From assembly GCA_965250115.1 (NCBI GenBank), contig CBDFNJ010000001.1, positions 1,922,001-1,986,000 of the forward strand: a DNA stretch of 64,000 nt, read 5' to 3'. The first letter of the stretch is position 1. Every line of letters begins with the position of its first letter. The position numbers were made by a program, and so were the translations under genes. Below the pieces are notes generated by a model that worked only from the letters and a program-made list of their open reading frames with translations, was not told where the DNA came from and did no database searches. The stretch comes from CBDFHB01 sp965250115. GTDB lineage: Bacteria; Acidobacteriota; Vicinamibacteria; Marinacidobacterales; SMYC01. Positions 52,917 to 63,937 of the stretch are shown here, in pieces.

Positions 52917-55900
52917 TCACGAAGTCGGTGTTTTCGGTCTCGGTGGTCGGATGCGCGGGACCCGATGCTCCTCGATGGCGCGGTTGAGCTCGGCGATCTC
53001 GCCGCTGATGACGGCCTTCAGACCATCGAGCCGCTCGTTAAGCTCTCTCGACATCGACGCGACCTGCGCCTGCCGTTGGGCGCTCGGCGCTTCCGTGTAA
53101 GGGTCGAGAGCGCGATAGAGACGCGTCAGTCGTTGGTACAAAGGTCTGGTTGCGCCACCAGAGCGCGTCCGTCCCTCGTCGCGCGAGAGCAAGCGCTCGA
53201 GCTCCGACACGCTCGTTTTCGCCGCCGCGAACGCGGTCGTGACCGTCTCGGGCGCGTCGTCGAGTGTCGCTTCGAGTCCATCGAGCTGTTCGGTCAAGGC
53301 AGCGGCTTGCTCGTGCGCTTCGTGCATTTCCGAAATGAGCCGGCGAAGCTCGAGAAGAGCATCGAGATGCGCTCGGCGTCGCTCGCGCGCACGTTTGGAT
53401 CGTCGGTCACGATGACCGTACGCTCGGCCGACTCGGAGCCGGCCTCGACCCGCACCGTGTAGGTACCGGGAAGGACTCTCGGTCTGAGAAGATTGATCGC
53501 CTCGAGGTTTCCATTCTGCCTCCTGGCTTTGAGACCAGGAGTTGGATTGTTGGAGCCCTCCGTGGGCTCGACCCGGATCGCGTCGTCATATCTCAGATCC
53601 CAGTTGGTGCGGTTGAGCCCTATGTGGTTCGAGCCTTCGATCGTGCGGACGACCTGGCCGGTGGCGTCGGTCACGGTCATGTGCACCGCCTCTGGTTCGC
53701 TCAAATAGTAGTGGACGAGCGCGCCCGTCGGCGGGTTCTCGGCGAGAAACATCTTGTGGCCGGGGTTGGTCTTGTAGTGGAAGCTGCGGTAGTTGATCGC
53801 GTCCCGTATGGGAAAGACATGAAGCTTCGCCGCAAGCACCGCGTCGCTCAAATTCTCGAGCGGCTTCATGTCGTCGAGGACCCAGATGCTGCGGCCGTGT
53901 GTTCCTAGAATGAGGTCGTTGTCGCGCGGATGGATCGCGATGTCGTCGACCGGCACCCGGGGAAAGCTCCCGCGCATCTCGTGCCATACCTCGCCGCCGT
54001 CGAAAGAAACGTAGACCCCCCGCTCGCCCCCGGCAAACAAAAGCGCACCGTTGTCCGGGTGCTCGCGGATGACGTTCAGCGTGCGGCCTTCGGAGATACC
54101 GGTGGTGATGCGTCGCCACGTTTCGCCGTAGTCGTCGCTCGCGAACGCGTAAGTGGCGAAATCGCCATTGCGGTGGCCATCGAGGGTGGCATAGACGCGC
54201 CCTTCCGCATGGTGGGATGAAACGACCCGGGTGACGTGCGTTTCTTCGTGTATGCCGTCGTGGTGGATGCCAGGGGGGACGCCGGGCAAGTTGGCCGCGA
54301 CGTTGTTCCAGCTTTCGCCACAGTCTCGTGAGACTTGAATATTGCCATCATCTGTTCCCACGTAGAGCAGGCCTTGAACGAGAGGAGACTCACTGATGGC
54401 TGTGATTGTCGAGACGCCGTTGTTCCGCGACAGAGTGTCGTCGTTCAGCGTTTCGCCCAGGTTCTTGGTCAAGTCGGCGGTACGAGTCCACTCGTCGCCG
54501 CGATTCGTCGACTTGAACAGCCGGTTGCCGCCGTAATAGATCGTCTTCGAATCGTGGGGCGAAATAACAATGGGACTGTTCCAGTTGAAACGGTAGGGGG
54601 CCTCACCTTCATCGGGCTCGGGCCGGATCGTCTTGATCTCGAGCCGCCTCAGATTGAGGCGGCGCAAGACTCCGTTCTGCGACTCGAAGTAGATCGTCTT
54701 TGCGTCGTTGGGATCGACTTGGGTGTAGAAGCCGTCGTCGCCGCCGACGTGCCACCAATCTTCGTTGGAGATGCCTTGCTGGTGGCGGGTTCTAACCGGT
54801 CCTCCCCAGTTAGCGTTGTCCTGAAGACCGCCGTAGATATTGTAGGGGGTTTCCATGTCGTAACCGATCTCGTAAAACTGTCCTATCGCGATGGTGTTCA
54901 CGAAATCCCAGGTGAGACCGCGATCGTAGGAGTAATGGATGCCCCCGTCCGAGCCCAAGAGCAGGTGGTTCGAATCGCGCGGGTTGATCCAAAGAGCATG
55001 GTGGTCACCGTGGATGCGGGTGACGTGATCGGTGACGAAGGTTCTTCCGCCATCGTCAGAGTTGTACATGCTGGCACCAAACACCCAGATGCGCTGATCG
55101 TTGAGGGGATCGATGCGAATCTCGCTGTAATTCGACGGGCTCGGGTTGGTATCGCTCATCCTCTTCCACGTTTCGCCCTTGTCTTCCGAACGAAAGATGC
55201 CACCCTCGGCGTTCTGGATAATCGCGTAGACGATGCGGGGGTCTTTGCGATAGATATCGAGGCCGATCCGGCCGGTGTCGCCTTCAGGGAGGCCGGTGGT
55301 GAGCTTCGTCCACGTCACCCCGCCGTCGGTCGTCTTGTACAGGCCGCTTCCGGGACCACCGCCGTTGAAGCCGAACGCGCGTCGGCGCCTCTGGTAGGCC
55401 GCGGCGTAGAGCGTGTCCGGACTTTCGGGATCCATCGCAAGGTCGACGAAGCCGGTGTTCTCGGTGATGAACTTGATATTCTTCGAGGTCTTGCCGCCGT
55501 CGGTCGTCTTGAAGACGCCCCGTTGCGCGTTCGGCCCCCAGAGATGCCCGAGCGCTGCAACGTAGACGATATCGGGATTCGTAGGGTGGATGTGCACCCG
55601 TCCGATATGGTGGGTGTCCTCGAGTCCCATGTTCGTCCACGTTGCGCCACCGTCCATCGACTTGTAGACGCCGTCAGCCCCATGAGGAGCTTTGGCGGTT
55701 CGCCGGCTCTCCGGTGCCGGCCCATACGATCGAAGGATCGGACGGTGCGACCGCGATATCGCCGACGCTCGATACCGGTTGGTCGTCGAAAAGCGACTCC
55801 CAAGTGGTACCGTTGTTTGTCGTTTTCCAGATTCCGGCGGAGGCCGTTGCCACGAACGCAACCTTCGGGTTCGACTCGACGACCGCGAAATCGTTGATGC

Positions 55901-56033
55901 GGCCGCCCGTAATCGCCGGACCGATATTGCGCCATTCGAGGTTGTCGAGCACGGAATCAACGGCGTCGTCCCCGAATGCGATTGACGCGCTTACGGCGAG
56001 GGCCAGGAACGCATGGAGAAAAAAGCGTCTCAT
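52917..56033 (-). pseudogene. Sortilin/VPS10-like BNR-repeat protein, two frameshifts
   Basis: A secreted beta-propeller protein of about 1035 residues. A signal peptide (RRFFLHAFLALAVSASIAFG) is followed by many Asp-box/BNR repeats (GIWKTTNNGTTWESLF, GVYKSMDGGATWTNMG, SDDYGETWRR) and a C-terminal coiled part (EAHEQAAALTEQLDGLEATL). The frame breaks near 55686 (one extra base after SSSWG) and near 53350 (one base after ERISML). The long middle portion is intact. Function in bacteria is unknown; some homologues are annotated as glycosyl hydrolases. It stands head-to-head with the intact paralogue at 56263. Confidence 0.88.
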
Positions 56034-56262
56034 GCTATGTACCTCCCAGATTGAGGCATCCTACCCGACGCGATATGAGAATGTACATGAAGCTTCTGCT
56101 GCCGCTCCTGATGACGAAGCCTGTCACCACTGTCGCGGTGATGATGCTCCACGAACGGGGCAGTTCGGCGTTTTAGACCAGTCTTGTCGCCCTCGCCCAC
56201 CTCTGCTATCGTCCCGGAGTTCGAACGGCTCGCATCGACCCCATTCGAGCGCGGAGGTTCTC

Positions 56263-59200
56263 ATGTCACAACGGAATATCATGGGCGTCCTTTCGATTCT
56301 CCTTGCCTTGACCTGCACCACTCGCTCGAGCCTCGCTCAGGACATCGCTCCCGAGCACTACGGAGAGCTGAAATACCGCCACATCGGCCCGGTGGGCAAT
56401 CGCGTCATCTCGGTGGTCGGGATTCCCGGCGATGATTTGATCTATTACGCCGGCGCCGCTTCGGGAGGCATCTGGAAAACGGAAGACGGCGGAATCAACT
56501 GGGAGCCCATCTTCGACGACAAGCCGGTCCATGCCATCGGCTCCCTCGCCATCGCCCCTTCCGATCCCAACATCGTTTGGGCTGGTACCGGTGAGACCTT
56601 CATTCGCTCGAACGTCTCGCTGGGAAACGGCGTCTGGAAATCTACCGATGCGGGCAAGAACTGGACATACATGGGGCTCGAGGGCACGGGCCGTATAGGA
56701 CGCGTCATCATCCACCCCCGGAACCCCGACATCGTCTATGCCGCCGCATTGGGCCATGCTTATGGCCCCCAGCAAGAGCGCGGCATCTATCGCACCCAAG
56801 ACGAAGGCGAGAATTGGAAGCAGGTTCTCTTCGCCGACGAGAACACCGGGGCGGGCGATCTGATCATGGACCCGAACAACCCTCGCATCCTTTTCGCGGG
56901 CATGTGGCAGATTGAGATCAAGACATGGAAGCGACGCAGCGGCGGCCCCGGCAGCGCCATCTACGTATCACGCGACAGCGGTGACACCTGGAAACGTCTC
57001 GAAGGGCAGGGCCTTCCCAAAGGGCCGGTGGGAAAGATAGGCCTCTGCATGACATTGGCAGACTCCGATCGCATCTACGCCCTCATCGAGATGTCCGACG
57101 GGGTTCCCTGGGAAGGCGAAGGCACGGACAAAGGCGAGCTCTGGCGCTCGGATGATGGAGGAAGAAACTGGAAGCTCGTCTCTTACGACCGGAACCTTGC
57201 CGGTCGCAGCGCCTACTACACCCGCTGCATGGTCGCCCCCGATGACGCCGATGAGGCCTATTTCCTGGCCGCTCCGTTCAGCCGCACTCGAGATGGCGGC
57301 CCCACGACGGAGCGGGCAAACTCTTCCGGCTCGGGTGGGTTCGCCGCCCCGGGGGGCGATCACCACGATGGTTGGATCGATCCTACGGATGGCGCGCGCA
57401 TGATCGTCAGCCACGACGGTGGACTTTCCATTTCGGAAAATCGCAGCAAGTCCTGGCTCCGCGTTCAGCTTCCGATCGCTCAGATGTATCACGTGTCCGT
57501 CGACAGGCGCGTTCCCTACTACGTCTACGGCAATCGACAGGACGGGCCGTCGACGCGGGGCCCCAGCAACAGTCGCACCTTGGGCGGTCGTCCTTTAGGG
57601 GGCATAACGCGCGGGATGTGGCATTCGGTGGGCGGCGGGGAAAGCGGGTTCGCCACACCGGATCCCGTGGACCCGGACATCATCTGGTCGAGCGCCTCCG
57701 GCGTCGGTGCCGTGGGTGGCATCATGGTCCGTTATCGGGAAAGCAACCGGCAGCACCGGCAGGTCGAAATTTGGCCGGAAAGCACCGTGGGTTGGGAGGC
57801 GGCCGAAGTCAAGTACCGATTCCAGTGGACCTTCCCTGTGCTCATCTCACCGCACGATCACAACACCGTCTACGCCACGAGTCAGCACCTGCACCGCACG
57901 ACGAACGGCGGCCAGAGCTGGGAGGTCATCAGCCCGGATCTGACGACCGACGATCCGGACAAACAAGGCATCTCCGGCGGGATCACGCCCGAGAACGTCG
58001 GCGTCGAGTATTGTTGCGTCATCTATGCTTTCGACGAGTCGCCGGCGCAGCAAGGCGTCTTCTGGGCGGGCTCGAGCGACGGCCTCGTGCATGTGAGTCG
58101 TGACGGCGGCGCCAACTGGACGAACGTCACCTCGAACATCCCGGATCTTCCGCCGCTCGGAACGGTGCGAAACATCGATGCCTCCAAGTGGGATCCGGGG
58201 AAGGCCTATATCACCGTCGATTTTCATGAGGTGGGCCAGTTCGAGCCCTACGTCTATAAAACCGGGGATTACGGCGCCAGCTGGACGAAGCTCACCAACG
58301 GGATCGACGATTTCGTCCTGAGCTATGCACGGAACATTCGCGAGGATCCGGTGCGGCCGGGCCTCCTTTATCTGGGCACAGAGAACAAGCTCTACGTTTC
58401 GTTCGACGACGGCGCCAACTGGCAGTCGCTTCAGAACAACCTGCCCGCCACGCCGATGTACTGGATCGAGGTACAGGAGCATTTCAACGATCTCGTGATA
58501 GGAACCTATGGACGGGGCTTCTGGATCCTCGACGACATCACGCCGCTGCAGCAGCTCACCGCCGAGGTCACCGCCTCGGAGGCGCATCTGTTCGAGCCGC
58601 GCCAGGCTTACCGGTTCCGGCCCATCACCACCCCCATGAGAGACGCGAGCGACTTGACGGCCGGCAAGAACCCTTCCTACGGGGCCTCGCTCAACTATTG
58701 GTTGAGGGAAGAGGCGGAGGAGGACGTCGAGGTCAAGCTCATCATCAAGAATCAGGCGGGCGAGACGGTGCGCTCGCTCGATGGCACGAAGGAAGCCGGC
58801 ATCAATCGCGTCTGGTGGGACCTGCGCGGTGAGCGCAGCACCGAGATCGAGCTGCGCACCAAACCCATTTTCGCTGATTGGCTAGAACTGAACGATGAAG
58901 GAACTCGGTCTCATCCCGCAGGGCGCATCTCGGTTCTCCATCCCCCGAGCACCTACAACGTGACACTTCAAGTGGGCGAGGACGAATATACGCAGAATTT
59001 GGAGGTGGTGAAGGATCCCCATTCCGCTGGCACCAAAGAAGACATCCGATTGCAGACGGAAATGCTGCTCGAGCTCCGCGAGAACATGAACGCGGTGGCC
59101 GGTTCCATCAATCAACTCGAGTGGGTTCGCCGCCAGCTCGGAGACATGCAGGAAGTGGCGACCGCACTGCGGGTCGATACGGAGGCCATGGTCGAGAGCG

Positions 59201-59517
59201 CAGAGGAGCTGGCGGGGACCTTCGTCACGCTCGAAGGGAAGATGCTTCAGCTCAGGGCAACCGGCACCGGCCAGGACTTCGCCCGCTGGCCGGCCATGCT
59301 GGTGGGGAAACTATCCTATCTGGCGAACGCCGTCTCGACGGCCGACTTCCGTCCAACCGATCAACATCACGAGGTGCACGAAAAGTTGAAAGAGAAACTT
59401 CTCGAGTACCAGCAAGAGCTCGAAGGGCTGCTGGAGAACGAGCTTCCCGCATTCAATCATACGCTCGACGAGAACGGCCTACCGCGCATCGTCACGGGTG
59501 AGGAGACCTCGCCGTAG
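56263..59517 (+). CDS. Sortilin/VPS10-like BNR-repeat secreted protein
   Basis: A 1084-residue exported protein. A signal peptide (NIMGVLSILLALTCTTRSSLAQ) leads into two stacked beta-propellers with Asp-box repeats (GIWKTEDGGINWEPIF, GVWKSTDAGKNWTYMG, GIYRTQDEGENWKQV, LHRTTNGGQSWEVI). A beta-sandwich (LIIKNQAGETVRSLDGTKEAGINRVWWDLRG, read in parts) and a helical C-terminus follow. ATG 56263 has GGAGG upstream; the open frame further 5' lies antisense to the paralogue and was not used. The family is frequent in Acidobacteriota; the role is unknown, perhaps polysaccharide or peptide binding or hydrolysis. Confidence 0.92.
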   Translation: MSQRNIMGVLSILLALTCTTRSSLAQDIAPEHYGELKYRHIGPVGNRVISVVGIPGDDLIYYAGAASGGIWKTEDGGINWEPIFDDKPVHAIGSLAIAPSDPNIVWAGTGETFIRSNVSLGNGVWKSTDAGKNWTYMGLEGTGRIGRVIIHPRNPDIVYAAALGHAYGPQQERGIYRTQDEGENWKQVLFADENTGAGDLIMDPNNPRILFAGMWQIEIKTWKRRSGGPGSAIYVSRDSGDTWKRLEGQGLPKGPVGKIGLCMTLADSDRIYALIEMSDGVPWEGEGTDKGELWRSDDGGRNWKLVSYDRNLAGRSAYYTRCMVAPDDADEAYFLAAPFSRTRDGGPTTERANSSGSGGFAAPGGDHHDGWIDPTDGARMIVSHDGGLSISENRSKSWLRVQLPIAQMYHVSVDRRVPYYVYGNRQDGPSTRGPSNSRTLGGRPLGGITRGMWHSVGGGESGFATPDPVDPDIIWSSASGVGAVGGIMVRYRESNRQHRQVEIWPESTVGWEAAEVKYRFQWTFPVLISPHDHNTVYATSQHLHRTTNGGQSWEVISPDLTTDDPDKQGISGGITPENVGVEYCCVIYAFDESPAQQGVFWAGSSDGLVHVSRDGGANWTNVTSNIPDLPPLGTVRNIDASKWDPGKAYITVDFHEVGQFEPYVYKTGDYGASWTKLTNGIDDFVLSYARNIREDPVRPGLLYLGTENKLYVSFDDGANWQSLQNNLPATPMYWIEVQEHFNDLVIGTYGRGFWILDDITPLQQLTAEVTASEAHLFEPRQAYRFRPITTPMRDASDLTAGKNPSYGASLNYWLREEAEEDVEVKLIIKNQAGETVRSLDGTKEAGINRVWWDLRGERSTEIELRTKPIFADWLELNDEGTRSHPAGRISVLHPPSTYNVTLQVGEDEYTQNLEVVKDPHSAGTKEDIRLQTEMLLELRENMNAVAGSINQLEWVRRQLGDMQEVATALRVDTEAMVESAEELAGTFVTLEGKMLQLRATGTGQDFARWPAMLVGKLSYLANAVSTADFRPTDQHHEVHEKLKEKLLEYQQELEGLLENELPAFNHTLDENGLPRIVTGEETSP

Positions 59518-59542
59518 GGCCGGCGCAAAAAAAAGTTCATAC

Positions 59543-61287
59543 TCACCACGCTATCCCGTAGTCTTCGCCTTGGTTGCTCGCGCCGCCCCACATCGTTCCA
59601 TGTTCCCGGTCGAAGAAAATGGCGTTGATGGGACCTGAGGTCCTCGGTTGAAAATCGAGCTCGTAGCCCATCGTCGCCAATTCCTCCCGCGCCCATGGAG
59701 GGACGGACTCATTGAGCAGCAAACGTCCCGGCTGAGATTCGTGGGCACCGAACGAGCTCTGCATCTGGTAGCTGTTGAAGTTCGCCGCTTCCGCCGTCTG
59801 CTGGACGTTCATGCCGAATTCCACCACGTTGAGGAAGAACTGAAGGAGATTTTGATCCTGCGAATCGCCGCCTTGCACTGCGAACGAGAGAAAAGGTTTC
59901 CCGTCCTTGAGGGCGAGACTCGGTGTCAAGGTGGCGCGCGGTCGCTTTCCCGGCTCGAGGACGTTGTAGGGGTTGATGCGCGGGTCGAGCACGAAGCTCT
60001 GCATCCGCTGGCTCATGCCGATGCCGGTTCGCCCGGCGATGCAGGCAGGGTTCCATCCACCACTCGGTGTGACCGAGACCACCCAGCCTTCCTCGTCGGC
60101 GGCTTGAATGGAAGTCGTGCCAGCGTAGAAGCCTTCCTCGAAAAGCTGTTCGTCTTCCTCCGTGGCCAGCGGTTTGCTCTTCCAGGCCTCGAGGTAGTCG
60201 AGGTAGGGATTCGTACCGCCCTGATGCGGGTAGGGATCCCCTGGCTTCGCGTCGACATCGTTCTTCTCCCAGTCGATGAGCTTTCTTCTTTCTGCCGCAT
60301 ACTCCTTCGAGAGTAGTCCTTCGATAGGCTCCTTGGGCGCGAAGTACGGACCGCCATAGTAGAAATCCCGGTCGGCGAAGGCGAGACTCATCGCCTGATA
60401 GAGCGCGTGTATGTAGCGGCTCGAGTTGTAGCCCATGGACTTCACGTCGATGCCTTCGAGGATGTTGAGCGTTTGATTCAACACCGGTCCCTGGTGTGCA
60501 GCCCGCCCTGCTCTTGCGAGCCTCGGGTGAACTCCTCGGCGATGTCCCACTGATAGAAGCGCTCGTAGGCGGCATAGATCGCTTCTTTGCGCGAGGCGCC
60601 TTCGGCGCGGGCTTTCTGCTCAGTCTCGACGAGCTTTTCGAGAGTTGCCTTCAAATCAAGCTGCCGGAAGACCTCGCCCGGGTAAGGAGCTTCCCTCTCC
60701 TCGCCCAGGTGCGTCAAAAAGATTTCGCGTGAGTAGGGCCACTCCCGAATGCGATCCTTCTCTTGCTCGATGTCGTCCGCAAGCTGGGCTTCGATCGCGT
60801 AGCCGTCCGCCATTTCTATGGCCGGGCCGAGAACGTCTTTCAAGCTCAAGGTGCCGTACTCGGCCAGCATCACCATGAGCCCTCCGGGGGTTCCTGGCGT
60901 CACGGCCGCGAGCGGACCGTGGGCAGGCGGATAGTCCATGCCCTTGCTCTTGAAGAATTCCGGCGTTGCACCCGTGGGGGCGATCCCGAGAGCGTTGATG
61001 CCGATGACCTTCTTTTCCCCGGGATGGTAGATGAGGGTCTGCGTCTCCCCGCCCCAGCTGAGCGCATCGTACATTGTGGCGGTGGCCCCGAGCATGGCGC
61101 ACGCCGCGTCGACTGCGTTCCCATTTTTCTGGAACATCATCGCGCCCGCGGTGGCGCCGAGAGGCTTTCCGGTAATCGCCGCCCAGTGCCGGCCGTGGAG
61201 CACGGGTTTTTGAGTTCGCTGGGCCGCTACCGTCCCGGCGAGAGCTAGTAAGACCGCTGTGAGCCCAAAGAGCTTCCTCGCATACAT
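59543..61287 (-). pseudogene. ggt: Gamma-glutamyltransferase-family protein with internal deletion
   Basis: ATG 61287 (GAGGAGG upstream) starts a signal peptide (YARKLFGLTAVLLALAGTVAAQ). The N-terminal domain (GATAGAMMFQKNGNAVDAAC, TPGGLMVMLAEYGTLSLKDV) runs to SQEQGGLHT. The frame changes at about 60495, where roughly 30-35 residues found in homologues are missing, and resumes QGPVLNQTLNILEGID. The self-processing Thr region (YAGTTSIQAADEEGWVVSVT) and C-terminal subunit (GIGMSQRMQSFVLDP, RPRATLTPSLAL) are present. The deletion removes part of the large subunit and breaks the frame, so activity is unlikely. Confidence 0.88.
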
Positions 61288-61377
61288 CGCGTCCTCCTCA
61301 GAGAACGCATTGTCTCCGCACTCGCGACGCGAGGCAAATCTTGCCGATTCGGCAAAGGCCGCGAGTTGCTTTTTCAT

Positions 61378-61465
61378 ATTATTTGCATTTTTCGACTAAT
61401 GTCGTTTGCATTTATCCTTAATAAGAACCATAAAGCGTCAATAACGCGATCCTTTTGATAAGGAG
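61378..61465 (+). promoter_or_regulatory. AT-rich promoter region of the Rbs-type operon
   Basis: A clearly AT-rich stretch in GC-rich DNA. It has a repeated TTTGCATTT (near 61383 and 61408) around CGACTAATGTCG, a partial palindrome that could be a LacI-type operator, and an AAGGAG ribosome site before 61473. No -10/-35 pair is assigned with confidence. Confidence 0.35.
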
Positions 61466-61472
61466 CTTCGAC

Positions 61473-62435
61473 ATGTTTCGATTCACACTGGCAGCCGCGG
61501 CACTCGTTGCGATGACACTCGTCGGATGTGGCAAGTCTGACCCCGCCAAGGAAGGTAACGCCCAGAAGGTCATCGGCATCACCATTATGACCGCAAAGAA
61601 TCCCTTCTTCGTTCAACTGGCCGACGCGGCGAAGGCCGAAGCGGAAAAGAACGGGTTCAAGGCCATTATCCGTGACGGCGCCAACGACGCCGACAAGCAG
61701 GCCTCGCAGATTCAGGACTTCATCGAGCAAGGGGTCGACGCGATTCTGCTCACGCCTTGCAACGCTCAGCTTGCCGGAGCCGCCGTTCAGGAGGCGAACA
61801 GGGCCGGCATTCCGGTTTTCACCGCTGACACCGGCGTGATCGACGAAAAAGCACAGGTCGTTTGCCACATCGCCACCGACAACTACGCCGGCGGCAAACA
61901 GGCCGGCGTCGCGATGATCGAGGCGCTGGGCGGCAAGGGCGGCAAGATCCTTGTCCTTGACTACAAGGTGGCCCAGTCCTGCCTGCAACGCGTCAAGGGT
62001 TTCAAGGAAGTGGTCGACGCCCACAACACCAAGAACCCGTCGGCCAGGATCGTGATCGTCGCCGAACTGCCCGGCGAAGCGTCGCGCGATCCCAGCTCCA
62101 AGGCGGCGACCGACGTGCTGGAAAAGAACAAGGATCTGGTGGGGGTCTTCGCGATCAACGATCCGTCGGCGCTCGGTGCCGTGGCCGCGATCGAAGCGGC
62201 CGGTTTGCAGAAGCAGGTCAAGGTCATCGGCTTCGACGGTCAACGGATCGGCAAGGAAGCGATCAAGGAAGGCAAGATCTACGCCGACCCGATTCAGTTC
62301 CCCGAACAAATGGGCCGGATGTCGGTACAGAAGATGGTCGAGTTCTTCGAGGGCAAGCGACCGGAGAAGCAGATCCTGATTCCTACCGTCCTCTATCGCA
62401 AGGCCGATGCCGAAAAAGACCCTGACCTGAAATGA
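61473..62435 (+). CDS. Sugar ABC transporter substrate-binding lipoprotein (RbsB-like)
   Basis: A 320-residue periplasmic binding protein of the ribose/galactose group. Lipoprotein signal FRFTLAAAALVAMTLVGCGK has lipobox LVGC. The fold marks are IGITIMTAKNPFFVQLADAAKAEA, DFIEQGVDAILLTPCNAQL, GIPVFTADTGV, TDNYAGGKQAGVAM and VIGFDGQRIGKEAIKEG. ATG 61473 follows AAGGAG and puts the signal at the start. It overlaps the ATPase gene by 4 bp. The sugar is unknown; ribose would fit with the ribokinase elsewhere in the window, but this is inference. Confidence 0.93.
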   Translation: MFRFTLAAAALVAMTLVGCGKSDPAKEGNAQKVIGITIMTAKNPFFVQLADAAKAEAEKNGFKAIIRDGANDADKQASQIQDFIEQGVDAILLTPCNAQLAGAAVQEANRAGIPVFTADTGVIDEKAQVVCHIATDNYAGGKQAGVAMIEALGGKGGKILVLDYKVAQSCLQRVKGFKEVVDAHNTKNPSARIVIVAELPGEASRDPSSKAATDVLEKNKDLVGVFAINDPSALGAVAAIEAAGLQKQVKVIGFDGQRIGKEAIKEGKIYADPIQFPEQMGRMSVQKMVEFFEGKRPEKQILIPTVLYRKADAEKDPDLK

Positions 62436-63937
62436 TCGAGACGGCGCCAAAGTCCGACGCCCCGTTGCTGGAGATGGCGACCATCGTCAAGTCCTTCCCC
62501 GGTGTGCGTGCGGTCAAGGGCGTAGATCTGTCGCTTCGAAAAGGCGAGGTTTTGGCGCTGATCGGCGAGAACGGTGCCGGCAAGAGTACGTTGATCAAGG
62601 TGCTCAGCGGCGCCCATCGACCCGACAGCGGATCGATTCGGATCGCCGGTGAGTCGGTCGAGTTTGTCACGCCGCGCGCGTCGATGGAAGCGGGCGTCGG
62701 GATCATCTACCAGGAGTTCAATCTGGTGCCGTTTCTTTCTGCCGCGGAGAACATCTTTCTCGGCCGGGAAGTGATGCGCGGGCCGGTGGTCGACAAGGCC
62801 GCCGAGAGGCGACAGGCCGCCGCCCTCTTTGAGCGTATCGGCATGCGCATCGATCCCCAGACGCCCTGCCACATGCTCTCGATCGCCGAACAACAGGTCG
62901 TCGAGATCGCCAAGGCCTTGGCGACCGATGTACGCATCCTGGTGATGGACGAGCCGAGCGCGACCCTCACGCCGCAGGAAGTGGAGAAACTCTTCCAGAT
63001 CATCCGCGGTCTGCAAGCCCAGGGCATCGGCATCGTATACATCAGCCATCGTCTCGATGAAATTCTTGAGATTGCCGATCGCGTGATGGTGTTGCGCGAC
63101 GGGGAACACGTGGAGACCCGGTCGATCGATCAGATCAATCGGCGTCAGATGATCGAGCTGATGGTCGGCCGCACTGTGGAAAACGAATTTCCCAAACGCG
63201 ATCACTCGATCGGTGCCGTGCGACTTCGCGTCGAGGCATTGTCCGGCGGAGCCATGGTTCAGGATGTCAGCTTCACGGTCTCGGCCGGTGAGGTTCTCTG
63301 CATCACCGGGCTCGTGGGGGCCGGTCGGACAGAGACCGCACGGTTGCTGTTCGGTGCCGATCGGGCCGAGTCGGGCACCGTCACACTCGACGGAAAGCCG
63401 CTGCGCCTCAGCAGTCCGCGCGCCGCGATCCGCGCGGGGATTTGTTTATTGACCGAAGACCGAAAGGGTCAGGGGCTCGTCTTGACCCATTCCGTACGCG
63501 AAAACTTCGGCCTGCCGAATCTCGACCAGTTTGAGCGCGGTGGTGTTTTGCGGCTGGCAAGGGAAAAGCAGGCGTTCGACGAGTTTGTCGATCCGCTCCG
63601 GATCAAGATCTCCAGCGTCGAACAGGGTGCCGGGCAGCTCAGCGGTGGCAATCAGCAGAAGTTGGTGCTGGCGAAATGGCTGCAGCGGAACTGCGAAGTG
63701 ATGGTGATCGACGAGCCCACGCGGGGCATTGATGTCGGCGCCAAGTACGAAATCTATCTATTGATCAATGAACTCGCTGCCGCCGGCAAAGCGATCGTGA
63801 TGATCAGCTCGGAGCTGCCGGAAGTGCTCGGCATTGCCGATCGTGTGCTGGTCATGCGGCAGGGACGGGTCAGCGGCGAGATCGCTGATCCGCAGAACGC
63901 GACGCAGGAACAGATCATGGAACTAGCCGCCCATTGA
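62432..63937 (+). CDS. Sugar ABC transporter ATP-binding protein, double ATPase (RbsA-like)
   Basis: A 501-residue protein with two fused ABC domains. The first has Walker A GENGAGKSTLIK, LSIAEQQVVEIAKALA as signature region, and Walker B ILVMDEPSATL. The second has a degenerate Walker A (GLVGAGRTETARLL, lacking the P-loop Lys), signature LSGGNQQKLVLAKWL and Walker B VMVIDEPTRGIDVG. This asymmetry is normal for the RbsA/MglA sugar transporter group. It overlaps the binding-protein gene (ATGA) and is followed directly by the permease gene. Confidence 0.95.
   Translation: MIETAPKSDAPLLEMATIVKSFPGVRAVKGVDLSLRKGEVLALIGENGAGKSTLIKVLSGAHRPDSGSIRIAGESVEFVTPRASMEAGVGIIYQEFNLVPFLSAAENIFLGREVMRGPVVDKAAERRQAAALFERIGMRIDPQTPCHMLSIAEQQVVEIAKALATDVRILVMDEPSATLTPQEVEKLFQIIRGLQAQGIGIVYISHRLDEILEIADRVMVLRDGEHVETRSIDQINRRQMIELMVGRTVENEFPKRDHSIGAVRLRVEALSGGAMVQDVSFTVSAGEVLCITGLVGAGRTETARLLFGADRAESGTVTLDGKPLRLSSPRAAIRAGICLLTEDRKGQGLVLTHSVRENFGLPNLDQFERGGVLRLAREKQAFDEFVDPLRIKISSVEQGAGQLSGGNQQKLVLAKWLQRNCEVMVIDEPTRGIDVGAKYEIYLLINELAAAGKAIVMISSELPEVLGIADRVLVMRQGRVSGEIADPQNATQEQIMELAAH

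Noticed and set aside
54335..55897. Long plus-strand open frame of 520 codons
   Set aside because: It lies antisense to the sortilin-like pseudogene, has no domain similarity I recognise and reflects the GC-rich codon bias of the real gene.
61374..62450. 358-codon minus-strand frame opposite the RbsB-like gene
   Set aside because: Shadow; the plus-strand gene has a lipoprotein signal and full binding-protein motifs.
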